In this document: positions 14,860 through 23,057 of the stretch, one piece after another
Numbering within the stretch: position 1 is the first letter of the stretch
Layout of the letters: each line of letters begins with the position of its first letter
Source of the DNA: Vibrio mediterranei
GTDB taxonomy: Bacteria > Pseudomonadota > Gammaproteobacteria > Enterobacterales > Vibrionaceae
Length of the DNA: 64,000 bases
Reading direction: 5' to 3'
NCBI RefSeq assembly: GCF_900088415.1
Contig: NZ_FLLQ01000006.1
Coordinates: 186,001 to 250,000 of the forward strand
The notes under the pieces: generated by a model
What the model saw: only the letters and a program-made list of their open reading frames with translations
Told to the model about the DNA's origin: nothing
Databases searched by the model: none
Program-made: the position numbers and the translations under genes

Positions 14860-15387
14860 ATGCACATTATTCAACAAGCACTTGAGCCAAGAGAGAAGTT
14901 GATTTGGTCAGGACAGCCAAAGCAGGGGATCGTATTTCGGCGCACTGACCTGTTTCTGGTTCCGTTTAGTTTACTGTGGTGTGGTTTTGCGATTTTCTGG
15001 GAATTTACTGCGTTTAATTCGGGGGCGTCGATTTTCTTTTTACTGTTTGGTGGGGTGTTTGTCGTTATTGGTTTGAACTTTGTACTAGGTCGTTTTTTCT
15101 GGGACTCCTCTCAAAGGAAGAAGACATTTTATGGAATTACCAATGAGAGAATCATCATAGTTGATGGCTTTGTGCAGAGGAAGATCACCTCATTGAACAT
15201 CCAAGCGCTTCCTGAGGTCAGTTTGTCGGAGCGTTCTGATGGATTAGGAACCATCTTACTGGGCTCGCAAAGTGCGACGCAACGAGGAATGACTCTGTCA
15301 GGCAGACCAAAAGGTGTACCCAAGTTAGATTTAATCAAAGACCCCAAATATGTTTTCAGTATTATACGTAGCGCTCAGAAACACTGA
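14860..15387 (+). CDS. Bacterial PH domain membrane protein
   Basis: The protein has 175 aa. ALEPREKLIWSGQPKQGI at residues 7-24 is the typical opening of small PH-domain membrane proteins. Two membrane helices follow (about 31-50 and 55-77), then a bacterial PH domain with YGITNERIIIVDGF (about 91-104) and a C-terminal strand-helix. The soluble domain should be cytoplasmic. Function is unknown. AAGGAAAGAAGT precedes the ATG. Confidence 0.85.
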   Translation: MHIIQQALEPREKLIWSGQPKQGIVFRRTDLFLVPFSLLWCGFAIFWEFTAFNSGASIFFLLFGGVFVVIGLNFVLGRFFWDSSQRKKTFYGITNERIIIVDGFVQRKITSLNIQALPEVSLSERSDGLGTILLGSQSATQRGMTLSGRPKGVPKLDLIKDPKYVFSIIRSAQKH

Positions 15388-15437
15388 TACTTATTGGTAT
15401 GATAGGGCCTACCACAAGAAAGCAGTAGAACTTAACA

Positions 15438-16067
15438 ATGGTAGATTTTACGACAGCGAAATGGTTATACAAACCGAGGAACAGTGAGGTAACTAAAGGT
15501 TCTGTATCAATAACCACAGATCCCGAGACGGACTTTTGGCAGCGGTCTTACTATGGCTTCAGAAATGATAACGCTCCAGCATTACAACTTGAGACAAGTG
15601 AGAATTTCACTTTCACTACGAAAGTACAATTTGACTACCAAGCTCAGTTCGATCAATGCGGTTTAATCATTTATTTAGACAGCGAAAACTGGTTTAAAGC
15701 TTCGATTGAGTATGAGAATGAAGAGTATTCTAGGCTAGGCAGTGTTGTGACAAACCTAGGTTATTCTGATTGGGCAACGTCCGATATTCCATTGCCAAAC
15801 GAGATTTGGTATCGCCTAAGTCGTCGTGGTCCTGACTTTCTGATTGAGTCGTCATTTGATGGGCAAACCTTTAAGCAAATGCGGATTTTTCATCTTCATC
15901 AATTGGGTGAGACGACGGCTGACATGGGGAAATCAAATCCACCTTTACCTGCCCAAACTCCAGTGAGGTTTGGTGTTTATGCTTGTAGTCCTTTGCAATC
16001 TTCATTTACCGCTAGATTCACTGAATTGAATATAGAACCATGCAAGTGGTTAGCTCACGCTGTTTAA
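15438..16067 (+). CDS. DUF1349 family protein (concanavalin-like fold)
   Basis: The protein has 209 aa without a signal peptide. TDFWQRSYYGFRNDNAPALQ, KVQFDYQAQFDQCGLIIYLD, WFKASIEYENEEYSRLGSVV and VRFGVYACSP match DUF1349, a beta-sandwich family related to concanavalin-like lectins/glucanases and to yeast regulatory proteins. It is probably a cytoplasmic sugar-binding or sugar-processing protein, but no catalytic residues can be assigned. It starts 51 bp after the PH-domain gene. Confidence 0.9.
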   Translation: MVDFTTAKWLYKPRNSEVTKGSVSITTDPETDFWQRSYYGFRNDNAPALQLETSENFTFTTKVQFDYQAQFDQCGLIIYLDSENWFKASIEYENEEYSRLGSVVTNLGYSDWATSDIPLPNEIWYRLSRRGPDFLIESSFDGQTFKQMRIFHLHQLGETTADMGKSNPPLPAQTPVRFGVYACSPLQSSFTARFTELNIEPCKWLAHAV

Positions 16068-16099
16068 TGGAGTTGGAAAAGCTAACATAAGGAGATGTT

Positions 16100-16516
16100 A
16101 TGACAAAGACAGTAGCTGGTGGCTGTTTGTGTGGCTCAGTGAGATTTGAAGTTCAAGACAACTTTGAGAACTTTTACTTTTGTCATTGTGAGCAATGCCG
16201 CAGGGTAACGGGTTCTTCGCACGCTTCAAATGCGATTACCCATAAAAACAACATAGTTTGGACTAAAGGTGAAGAACTGACTGTTCGATTTGACCATCCG
16301 AGCGGTGCATTCACTAAGGTATTTTGTTCACGCTGCGGCTCGGGTTTACCTCATGAATCGCAGAACGGGAAGGATTTGGTTGTTCCTGTGGGCTGTTTGG
16401 ATACTGCACTCTCTTTGTCTCCCAATGCTCAGATTTTTTGTTCCGAAAAAACGGAATGGTTTCGTAAGGGAGTAGTCGCCCCGGAATATCTTGGCTTTAT
16501 GACAGAAGAACATTAG
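16100..16516 (+). CDS. GFA family zinc protein
   Basis: The protein has 138 aa from ATG 16100 with AAGGAGATG just upstream. Zinc-binding motifs are GGCLCGSVRFE (about 7-17), FCHCEQCRRVTGSSHAS (about 28-44) and VFCSRCGSGLPHES (about 75-88), the full set for CENP-V/GFA proteins. This subgroup is often called an aldehyde-activating protein without proof of activity. It lies 32 bp after the DUF1349 gene. Confidence 0.93.
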   Translation: MTKTVAGGCLCGSVRFEVQDNFENFYFCHCEQCRRVTGSSHASNAITHKNNIVWTKGEELTVRFDHPSGAFTKVFCSRCGSGLPHESQNGKDLVVPVGCLDTALSLSPNAQIFCSEKTEWFRKGVVAPEYLGFMTEEH

Positions 16517-16674
16517 TGTATTTGAAGCGTTTACGAGGAAGGTATGGGTAACACTACGTATCAATCTGTCCTTTTTTGCGATACCTCACAGTCATCAATA
16601 TATAAACCATTAAAGTAGAGCGCTGAAACCAACTAACCTTCTGATAAAATTAAAAATTAGGTGATTTGAATATA

Positions 16675-17385
16675 ATGAAGTTAGACGCAGTACTTTGGGA
16701 TTATGATGGCACGTTGGTTAACTCTGTGCCAAAGAATATTGATATTACCAAAACGATCTTATCGATAGTCGCACCACACCTATCAAACGAGAATTTACCG
16801 AAATACTTGCTTAGTGAAGACTTGTACCATGAAGCGAACCATGGTGCTAAGAACTGGCAAGAGCTATATGTTGACTACTATGGATTAACACACGAAGAAA
16901 TGCTTGTCGCTGGAGGAATGTGGGCTGAGCATCAGGAGAAAAACCAAACGGAAGTTTCTCTGTTTAATGGCATTCAAGGTGTTATCGAGCAATTCTCTAA
17001 TATTCCCCACGGCATCTGCTCTCAGAACTCTCAAAACAACATTCGTCGTGTGCTGAAAAATCACGGGATCAATTCGCCATTTAAGTCGGTTGTCGGTTAT
17101 GACGATGTTCCTGATGGAAGCCAAAAGCCAAACCCTTATGGTGGAGTTAAATGTGTAGAGTCCATTTTGGGAAGCAAAAATGAACAATTGCTGATGTACA
17201 TCGGCGATCATGAAGCAGATACGCAGTTCGCTCGTAACTTGCAGAAAGAACTAGGGACAGGTTCTAAGGTCATCTCAGTTGCCGCAGCTTACAGTCGTTC
17301 AGAGCCAGATGGATGGCTAGCCAAGCCTGATTATGTTGCCCATAAAGTAGAAGATCTACTTCAAATAATCGGGAAATATGCGTAA
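16675..17385 (+). CDS. HAD superfamily hydrolase
   Basis: The protein has 236 aa from ATG 16675. TAGGTGA lies 10 nt upstream, while an in-frame TTG at 16666 is too close to it. HAD motif I is WDYDGTLVNS (nucleophile Asp about residue 9, acid/base Asp 11), motif II is GICSQNSQ near residue 115, motif III is QKPNPYGG near 150, and motif IV is YIGDHEADTQFA near 180. The inserted helical cap fits subclass I, the phosphoglycolate phosphatase-like group. The substrate is unknown. Confidence 0.93.
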   Translation: MKLDAVLWDYDGTLVNSVPKNIDITKTILSIVAPHLSNENLPKYLLSEDLYHEANHGAKNWQELYVDYYGLTHEEMLVAGGMWAEHQEKNQTEVSLFNGIQGVIEQFSNIPHGICSQNSQNNIRRVLKNHGINSPFKSVVGYDDVPDGSQKPNPYGGVKCVESILGSKNEQLLMYIGDHEADTQFARNLQKELGTGSKVISVAAAYSRSEPDGWLAKPDYVAHKVEDLLQIIGKYA

Positions 17386-17578
17386 CAGTATCAGAAAGAA
17401 ACTTCGGCGCACTTTGGGTAATCGGCAATAACTATCGGTGATTGCACCTCATATCGCAGGCTGGGTAACACTGCTACGACTCATTTGTGTTGCTTTGTTT
17501 GGTGGTATGCCCAAGTACTATTTCTTTGATGTGTTAAGGTAATGAACTCCAAGATACATGAAGTCAGGATTTAGTCGT

Positions 17579-18331
17579 ATGGATAAGAATAAAGCAGTAT
17601 TGATTACCGGTGCGGGCCGAGGGATAGGAGCAGCTACCGCTAGACTTTTTGCAAAGAAAGGTTATGCGGTATGTATTAACTATAGGTCTGACGTAGGTTC
17701 TGCTTCGGTTTTGGCTGAAAGTATACAAGCGCAAGGAGGGCGATGCATCACTGTTCAGGCCGATGTATCTGATGAAAATGAAGTTCTGCGCTTATTCTCG
17801 ACCGTTGATCGTGAATTAGGAACACTATCGGTGTTGGTGAATAACGCGGGTATTTTAAAACCGCAGACTCGCTTAGAGGATATGTCCGCAGACAGAATCA
17901 ACACCATACTAACAACGAATGTCACTGGTTATTTTCTATGTGCAAGAGAAGCGGTCAAACGAATGTCGACGCGCAATGGTGGTAGCGGCGGTTGCATTGT
18001 AAATGTGTCGTCTGGAGCCGCGCGTTCAGGCTCGCCAAATGAGTATATTGATTATGCCGCGTCTAAAGGTGCAATTGATACCCTCACTAAAGGGTTATCG
18101 TTGGAAGTGGCTTCAGAAGGTATTCGAGTGAACTGCGTTCGTCCAGGGCTGATATATACGGATATGCACAGTGATGGTGGGGAGCCAGGGAGAGTTGACA
18201 GGCTCAAATCGGTTCTACCGCTTGGTAGAGGTGGTCAGCCAGAAGAAGTGGCAGAAGCGATATATTGGCTTGCATCGGATAAATCTTCCTATTCAACGGG
18301 TAACTTTCTCGATTTAGCTGGTGGCTTATAA
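17579..18331 (+). CDS. SDR family oxidoreductase
   Basis: The protein has 250 aa from ATG 17579, the usual length for classical SDRs; an in-frame ATG at 17558 lacks a ribosome-binding site, while AGGA lies before 17579. The cofactor motif TGAGRGIG is at about residues 10-17, NNAG follows at about 87, and the catalytic Ser plus Y-A-A-S-K (Tyr about 157, Lys about 161) are present. The Arg in NYRSD suggests NADPH preference. It is close to FabG/glucose-dehydrogenase-like members; the substrate is unknown. The next gene starts 10 bp downstream. Confidence 0.93.
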   Translation: MDKNKAVLITGAGRGIGAATARLFAKKGYAVCINYRSDVGSASVLAESIQAQGGRCITVQADVSDENEVLRLFSTVDRELGTLSVLVNNAGILKPQTRLEDMSADRINTILTTNVTGYFLCAREAVKRMSTRNGGSGGCIVNVSSGAARSGSPNEYIDYAASKGAIDTLTKGLSLEVASEGIRVNCVRPGLIYTDMHSDGGEPGRVDRLKSVLPLGRGGQPEEVAEAIYWLASDKSSYSTGNFLDLAGGL

Positions 18332-18341
18332 CGAGGTTTTC

Positions 18342-18743
18342 ATGGACAAATCTGTCGAAGAAAAATTCAACCAATATCCGAATGAAGTGCGTTCACGGAT
18401 GCTTGAACTCAGGACGTTGATCTATCAAGTAGCTAAAGAGCTTGAGCTTGGTGAAGTAAAGGAATCGTTGAAATGGGGAGAGCCGAGTTATTCAGTTGAG
18501 GGAGGGAGCCCAATACGCATAGATTGGAAACTTAACACTCCTACTCAATACTATTTGTACTTCAACTGCCAATCGAAGCTTGTTGACACCTTTAAAGAGC
18601 TTTACGGAGAATCGCTTCAGTTCCAAGGTAATCGCGCTATCATTCTATCTACTTCAAAACCACTCCCTTCAATGATTAACCAATGTGTCACTATGGCGTT
18701 TACTTACCATAACGTTAAACACTTGCCATTATTAGGGCAGTAA
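18342..18743 (+). CDS. DUF1801 domain protein
   Basis: The protein has 133 aa from ATG 18342 with GAGG upstream; an earlier in-frame GTG lies inside the SDR gene and is not chosen. EVRSRMLELRTLIYQVAKEL, KESLKWGEPSY and RIDWKLNTPTQYYLYFNCQS match DUF1801 (YdhG-like), a small domain related to iron-chaperone-like Fra/YdhG folds with no firm function. It is likely co-transcribed with the SDR gene. Confidence 0.9.
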   Translation: MDKSVEEKFNQYPNEVRSRMLELRTLIYQVAKELELGEVKESLKWGEPSYSVEGGSPIRIDWKLNTPTQYYLYFNCQSKLVDTFKELYGESLQFQGNRAIILSTSKPLPSMINQCVTMAFTYHNVKHLPLLGQ

Positions 18744-18939
18744 AGTAGTAGCAAAGCGAAAAATAAGTAACTTGTATTGTGTGTCACGCATTGTTGTTGT
18801 CTAACTTGGCTATATCAGAAGTCAGAATGTAATTTTTAAGTATCTGATAACTAAAGAGTGTCATAGCAGTGACAGATTGCTGTCGTAACGATTTTAGCTC
18901 CAAGTAAGTACAGTTGTTTTGCAACAGCAGAAAGGATAA

Positions 18940-19410
18940 ATGATGATTATTAGAAAACTCAGATTACAACGTGGTTGGTCTCAAGAACAATTAGCTGAAT
19001 TAAGCGGATTAAGTATAAGGACGATTCAGAGAATTGAGCGAGGGCAAAAGCCGGGTTTGGAGTCCCTAAAATCACTAGCTGCTGTATTTGAAACAACCAT
19101 CACTGAACTACAGCAGGAGCCTAAAATGACCAGTAAAGTAGAGATCACTCAGGAAGAACAGAACGTTATCGATCAGGTAAGATCTATCAAAGGTTTTTAC
19201 TCTCACTTAATGACGTATGTGTTAGTTATGACGTTACTGTTTACCATTAACATTGTCACGGACCCTAGCTATATTTGGGCGTGGTGGCCAGCGATGGGAT
19301 GGGGGATCGGCATTCTCAACCACGGAATCAATGCGTTTGAACTGTTTAGCTTCTTTGGTCCTAAGTGGGAAAAGCGACAAATTGAAAAGCGTCTCGGAAA
19401 AAAACTGTAG
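18940..19410 (+). CDS. Membrane-bound HTH regulator with 2TM domain
   Basis: The protein has 156 aa. Residues 1-60 are an XRE-type helix-turn-helix: LRLQRGWSQEQLAELSGLSI, then RTIQRIERGQKPGLESLKSL. A linker leads to a 2TM domain (about 70-150) with SIKGFYSHLMTYVLVMTLLF and two membrane helices around a WAWWPAMGWGIGILNHG loop, ending in a basic tail. This fusion is known in bacteria as a presumed membrane-tethered regulator. It is followed after 2 bp by a GNAT gene, implying coupled expression. Confidence 0.92.
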   Translation: MMIIRKLRLQRGWSQEQLAELSGLSIRTIQRIERGQKPGLESLKSLAAVFETTITELQQEPKMTSKVEITQEEQNVIDQVRSIKGFYSHLMTYVLVMTLLFTINIVTDPSYIWAWWPAMGWGIGILNHGINAFELFSFFGPKWEKRQIEKRLGKKL

Positions 19411-19412
19411 AA

Positions 19413-19889
19413 ATGAAACAAGTGACAACACAACCCTTAAATAGCTTTCCAGCGACGTTTCAAACGCTTGAAGTTATTGAACCCACAATGTTGAAAGAAC
19501 TAGAGCGACTATTTCAGCTTAGTTGGAGTGACTTTAGATTTGATGTGGAACGTAAGGAGGGCATTCCAAACCCTATTGCTGCGTTGAAGGATGGAAAGCT
19601 GTTAGGTGGGCTCGCGTTTACTTTATTTTCGTCTCCGGAAGACAGTGGCAACGATAAAAATCCACCTAATGTAATTTGGCTTAATGCATTGTATGTTGAT
19701 GAAACTTGGCGAGGTCAGGGGGTTGCTCGCCACCTCATCGACTGTGCAATTCACCTGATGTCTAATGCCGAACAGAAAACTCTGTTTGCTTATACTGATG
19801 TGCCGTTGATGTATCTACATCTTGGATGGAAAACTATCGACTCTGAATGTGATGAGAATCATCAAGTGGTAGGAGTGGAACTTACTTAG
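19413..19889 (+). CDS. GNAT family N-acetyltransferase
   Basis: The protein has 158 aa, starting 2 bp after the HTH-2TM gene stop, so the pair is translationally coupled. VIWLNALYVDETWRGQGVAR contains strand 4 and the acetyl-CoA loop (R-G-Q-G-V-A, about residues 100-105), and MYLHLGWKTIDSE is the C-terminal motif with Trp in place of the usual Phe. The substrate is unknown; the partner regulator may control this gene. Confidence 0.9.
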   Translation: MKQVTTQPLNSFPATFQTLEVIEPTMLKELERLFQLSWSDFRFDVERKEGIPNPIAALKDGKLLGGLAFTLFSSPEDSGNDKNPPNVIWLNALYVDETWRGQGVARHLIDCAIHLMSNAEQKTLFAYTDVPLMYLHLGWKTIDSECDENHQVVGVELT

Positions 19890-19910
19890 TAGTTAGAGTG
19901 CTTTATTTTC

Positions 19911-19945
19911 GATGCTGGTAGACGTAATAGAGGCTAACCAGCATC
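19911..19945. terminator. Inverted repeat between convergent genes
   Basis: GATGCTGGT and ACCAGCATC form a perfect 9-bp stem around a 17-nt loop, placed between the end of the GNAT gene and the end of the minus-strand gene at 19951. The position fits a bidirectional terminator, though no strong T-run follows on either strand. Confidence 0.5.
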
Positions 19946-19950
19946 ATGGG

Positions 19951-20139
19951 TTATTTGTATCTTGCCTGTTTTAGAAGACCAATCAGTTCATCTTCGGTGT
20001 TTGGTGTTCTTTCTAGTTTTAGTTGTGGTGAACTGCCTCCCCAAAGCATATAGGCTGTATCGGTACAGTGATCGTGATGAAACCATCTGCCATCGATACA
20101 AATGTCGGTATAGCAGCGCGGGTCCTTTTTTAATTCCAT
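19951..20139 (-). CDS. Unknown 62-aa protein, minus strand
   Basis: The ATG at 20139 is preceded by AAGGAG at 9 nt on the minus strand; a longer frame upstream lacks such a site. The product has a Cys/His-rich middle (RCYTDICIDGRWFHHDHCTD) that could bind a metal, followed by a polar helix. No family is recognised. It is the only minus-strand gene in the accessory tail between 8.2 and 20.2 kb. Confidence 0.7.
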   Translation of the reverse strand: MELKKDPRCYTDICIDGRWFHHDHCTDTAYMLWGGSSPQLKLERTPNTEDELIGLLKQARYK

Positions 20140-20216
20140 AATGCTTGTCTCCTTGTGTTTAACACCTTTACAACATAAAACTAATATCAAATTAATAATT
20201 TGATTTAAATCAATGA

Positions 20217-20822
20217 ATGGCATCTTTTAATAATGCTCGTGGTGATATAACTCGTATGCGAAACAATCCAAATGAATATCTTGAAAAATTGACCAAGCTA
20301 TTAGTACAAGATGAGAACCGAATTCAGTTGCTCCAAACCGTTCAGGCACTTTCAAGGTCTTCCTATCGCCTTTATGTTGCTGCGGGTTTTGTTCGGAACT
20401 TAGTTTGGGATTCGCTGCATCAGTATCAATTTTCAACGCCGTTAAACGATATTGATGTGGTTTATTTTGATGATCAGGTGGAGGGGCTAGAGATACAGCG
20501 AACGATCGAAAAAGAGCTATCCAAGCAACACCCTCGCTATCATTGGCAAGTCAAGAACCAAGCGGTAATGCATACTCGTAATGGCGACAAACCATATAAA
20601 AGCTTGCAAGATGCGATGTCTTATTGGCCTGAGAAAGAAACCGCCATAGCCGTTAGGCTGCTCGACAATGACCAAATCGAAATTGTTCACGCTTTTGAAC
20701 TGGAATCGTTGTTCGAGGGGGACGTGACTTATAACAGCAAGCGGGACTATCAGATATTTCTGAATCGCGTGAATGAGAAGCAGTGGTTAGAAAAATGGCC
20801 TAAATTGCATTTAAGCACTTAG
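20217..20822 (+). CDS. Nucleotidyltransferase family protein (DUF925/COG3575-like)
   Basis: The protein has up to 201 aa. YRLYVAAGFVRNLVWDSLH and LNDIDVVYFD (about residues 50-84) match the GG-x-R-N/DxD core of this nucleotidyltransferase-fold family; WQVKNQAVMH and EKETAIAVRLLDNDQIEIVH are further conserved blocks. The start is uncertain: ATG 20217 gives a tail of no known domain, and ATG 20256 (MRNNPNEYL) is an alternative. Neither has a strong ribosome-binding site. The biological substrate is unknown. Confidence 0.85.
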   Translation: MASFNNARGDITRMRNNPNEYLEKLTKLLVQDENRIQLLQTVQALSRSSYRLYVAAGFVRNLVWDSLHQYQFSTPLNDIDVVYFDDQVEGLEIQRTIEKELSKQHPRYHWQVKNQAVMHTRNGDKPYKSLQDAMSYWPEKETAIAVRLLDNDQIEIVHAFELESLFEGDVTYNSKRDYQIFLNRVNEKQWLEKWPKLHLST

Positions 20823-20841
20823 GCCATTCATAGCAAGATGT

Positions 20842-22611
20842 CTATTTACCGAGCGCCACTCCTTCGCGTCTTGGGTCAGCGGCACCTTCTAAACCTGTTT
20901 CAGTAATTCGTATTGCGTGCAGACCAGAGTTGAGATCTCTCTTATTAACGCTATAGCCCATTGCTTCGAATTGCTGTGCATAGTCCGCCAGAGGCGTGTT
21001 TATTTCAACATCCATGGCACCGAAACGGTTAATCATGCGCGGTTGGTCAATGGCTTGTTGAATGTCCATTCCCCAATCCACGTGTGCAATAATGCTCTGT
21101 GCCACATAACCAATTATTCTGCTGCCGCCGGGAGAGCCGATAGCAAGGTAAGGCTTATCGTCATGCATAACGATAGTCGGCGCCATCGAAGAGCGTGGGC
21201 GTTTATTCGCTTCCACTCGGTTGGCCACAGGTTTGCCATCTTTGTTGGCCACAAACGAAAAGTCGGTAAGCTCATTATTTAATAAGAATCCAGCTGCCAT
21301 GACACGCGACCCGAATACGTTTTCAATGGAAGAGGTCATGGATATAACATTGCCTTGCGAGTCCACAATATTGAAGTGCGTTGTAGACGGAAGTTCTATG
21401 GCTTTATCTTGTGCCAGTTGAACGGTTTTTACTGCGGGTGGAGAGCCAGCGGATACTTTTTGCAGCGCTTCGTTTGGTGTGATGAGCGCGCTTCTTTCAG
21501 CGATATACTTTTGATCCAGCAATCCTTTCACTGGCACATCGAAGAAATCGCTATCGGCCATGTATAGACCGCGGTCAGCAAATGCAAGCCTTGAAGCGTC
21601 TGCTAAAATTTGCCAACTGGTTGGGTTATTACTTCCCAGCTCATTTAATTTGAATGGTTCGGTTAACATGAGAATCTGTCCCAGTGTTAGCGCGCCACTA
21701 CTTGGAGGGCCCATGCCACAAACATCGTATTGCTTATATGGGGCGCAAACGGCTTGTCGATTCTTCACTTGATAGTTAGCAAGATCGGCCAGTGAAAGTT
21801 TGCCCGGATTGCTTGCTGCTTCTTTTTGAACGGCGTTGACCATAGCCGTGGCTACGGGGCCTTTATAAAAACCGTCGCTGCCTTTTTCTGCAATGGTTCT
21901 TAAGGTTTGTGCGTAGTCAGGGTTTTTTAGCAAGGTTCCTTGTGTTTTTGGGGTACCGTCCTTGTTGAGGAAATAAGCGGCTGTTGTTGGGTGTCTAGCA
22001 AGAAAATCGACATCATTCTCAATGAGCATTGACAGTCTTTCGCTGATAGTAAAACCTTGCTCGGCTTTTTGAGCGATAGGCAACACCACTTCATCCCAAT
22101 CAAGAGCACCGTATTTCTGATGAACGTCCCAAAGCAGTTTGACTGTGCCAGGTGTGCCCACCGAGCGACCACCTACTACGGCATCATAGAACTTAAGTGG
22201 CTTTCCCTTTTCATCAAGAAATAGATCGCCATTGGCTGCTGATGGTGCTGTTTCTCTGCCATCATAGGTGGTTAGCCGTTGTTTGTTCGCGTCCCAGTAG
22301 ACAAGAAATGAGCCACCGCCAATGCCGCTTGATTGTGGCTCGACTAAACCCAACATCAGCTGCACAGCAACCATGGCATCAACGGCGTTGCCACCGCGAG
22401 CTAGAACCTCAGCGCCAACTTGTGTCGCTTCGGGGTTCGCTGCGGTTACCATCCAATCCTTTGCTTTGACGAGTTGTTTGTCGTTCGTTCCTGTTGCCAT
22501 TTCTGGTGCAAAGGCATCCGCCGCTTGTTGCGAAGCGTATCCACTGGATGACGTGAGTATGGCACTAATTGTAATTGCAATTAGTCGAGAGGTGGGCGCT
22601 TTAACTGACAT
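20842..22611 (-). CDS. ggt: Gamma-glutamyltransferase precursor
   Basis: The protein has 589 aa. A Sec signal peptide (residues 1-26, ending GYAS) directs it to the periplasm. It cleaves gamma-glutamyl bonds of glutathione and related peptides, transferring the group to water or amino acids. Autocleavage should occur before Thr410 in LPSTTHFNIVD, giving a large subunit and a 180-residue small subunit, as in E. coli GGT. Other hallmarks are GGNAVDAMVA, SSGIGGGSFLVY, GMGPPSSGAL, RPRSSMAPT and GSPGGSRI. Length and motifs are complete, so it should be active. It is a single gene, divergent from the adhesin region. Confidence 0.96.
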   Translation of the reverse strand: MSVKAPTSRLIAITISAILTSSSGYASQQAADAFAPEMATGTNDKQLVKAKDWMVTAANPEATQVGAEVLARGGNAVDAMVAVQLMLGLVEPQSSGIGGGSFLVYWDANKQRLTTYDGRETAPSAANGDLFLDEKGKPLKFYDAVVGGRSVGTPGTVKLLWDVHQKYGALDWDEVVLPIAQKAEQGFTISERLSMLIENDVDFLARHPTTAAYFLNKDGTPKTQGTLLKNPDYAQTLRTIAEKGSDGFYKGPVATAMVNAVQKEAASNPGKLSLADLANYQVKNRQAVCAPYKQYDVCGMGPPSSGALTLGQILMLTEPFKLNELGSNNPTSWQILADASRLAFADRGLYMADSDFFDVPVKGLLDQKYIAERSALITPNEALQKVSAGSPPAVKTVQLAQDKAIELPSTTHFNIVDSQGNVISMTSSIENVFGSRVMAAGFLLNNELTDFSFVANKDGKPVANRVEANKRPRSSMAPTIVMHDDKPYLAIGSPGGSRIIGYVAQSIIAHVDWGMDIQQAIDQPRMINRFGAMDVEINTPLADYAQQFEAMGYSVNKRDLNSGLHAIRITETGLEGAADPRREGVALGK

Positions 22612-23057
22612 CTGACTTCCTTATAATAGTGGGTTTAATTACCTGTTAATACAGTCTTTTTTACGTTCCTGAAAAAGATAATTCCTAATTCTAGTCTATT
22701 TATGTGTACTTGCTTCCGAAACTTACTCTGCTGAATTGAAGCCAAATAACACTGCTGTCATTTTCAATGATTATTGTTTTTATGTATGGGTCTACGCAAC
22801 AAGAGAGGTAAGACATGCTCTTTACAATGAATCGACAACTAAGTGATACAACAAAACGGGCTTGTTACTACTTGATGATCGCAGTACTTATTGTCGTTTA
22901 TATTAGCTTGATTTGTTTTGCTGACTTAGACCAACTTGTTATGAAATTCTTGTTTTGATTCTATATAGAAAAATAAGCAAAACCGATAAGAATAATTAGC
23001 AAAATCGTCATCCATATCCTTAACTTTATGAAAGAGTTAGAAGTTAGGAATGGACGA
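22612..23057 (+). other. Divergent regulatory region upstream of ggt and the adhesin
   Basis: The region carries the promoters of ggt (left) and presumably of the adhesin (right), plus the 47-aa ORF. AGCAAAACCG and AGCAAAATCG form a short direct repeat about 20 bp apart near 22975-23007, just upstream of the adhesin start. No known operator is recognised. Confidence 0.45.
22815..22958 (+). CDS. Small single-span membrane protein, 47 aa
   Basis: The ATG at 22815 has AGAGG 7 nt upstream. The product has a basic N-terminus (NRQLSDTTKRAC) and one strong membrane helix (YYLMIAVLIVVYISLICFA, about residues 18-36), then a short end. It lies between divergent ggt and the giant adhesin gene, 99 bp before the latter. 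It cannot be assigned to a family; translation signal and membrane pattern support it as real. Confidence 0.6.
   Translation: MLFTMNRQLSDTTKRACYYLMIAVLIVVYISLICFADLDQLVMKFLF

Noticed and set aside
17386..17578. Search for an attC site between the HAD and SDR genes
   Set aside because: Some short inverted repeats occur, but no RYYYAAC/GTTRRRY pair with inner boxes could be found.
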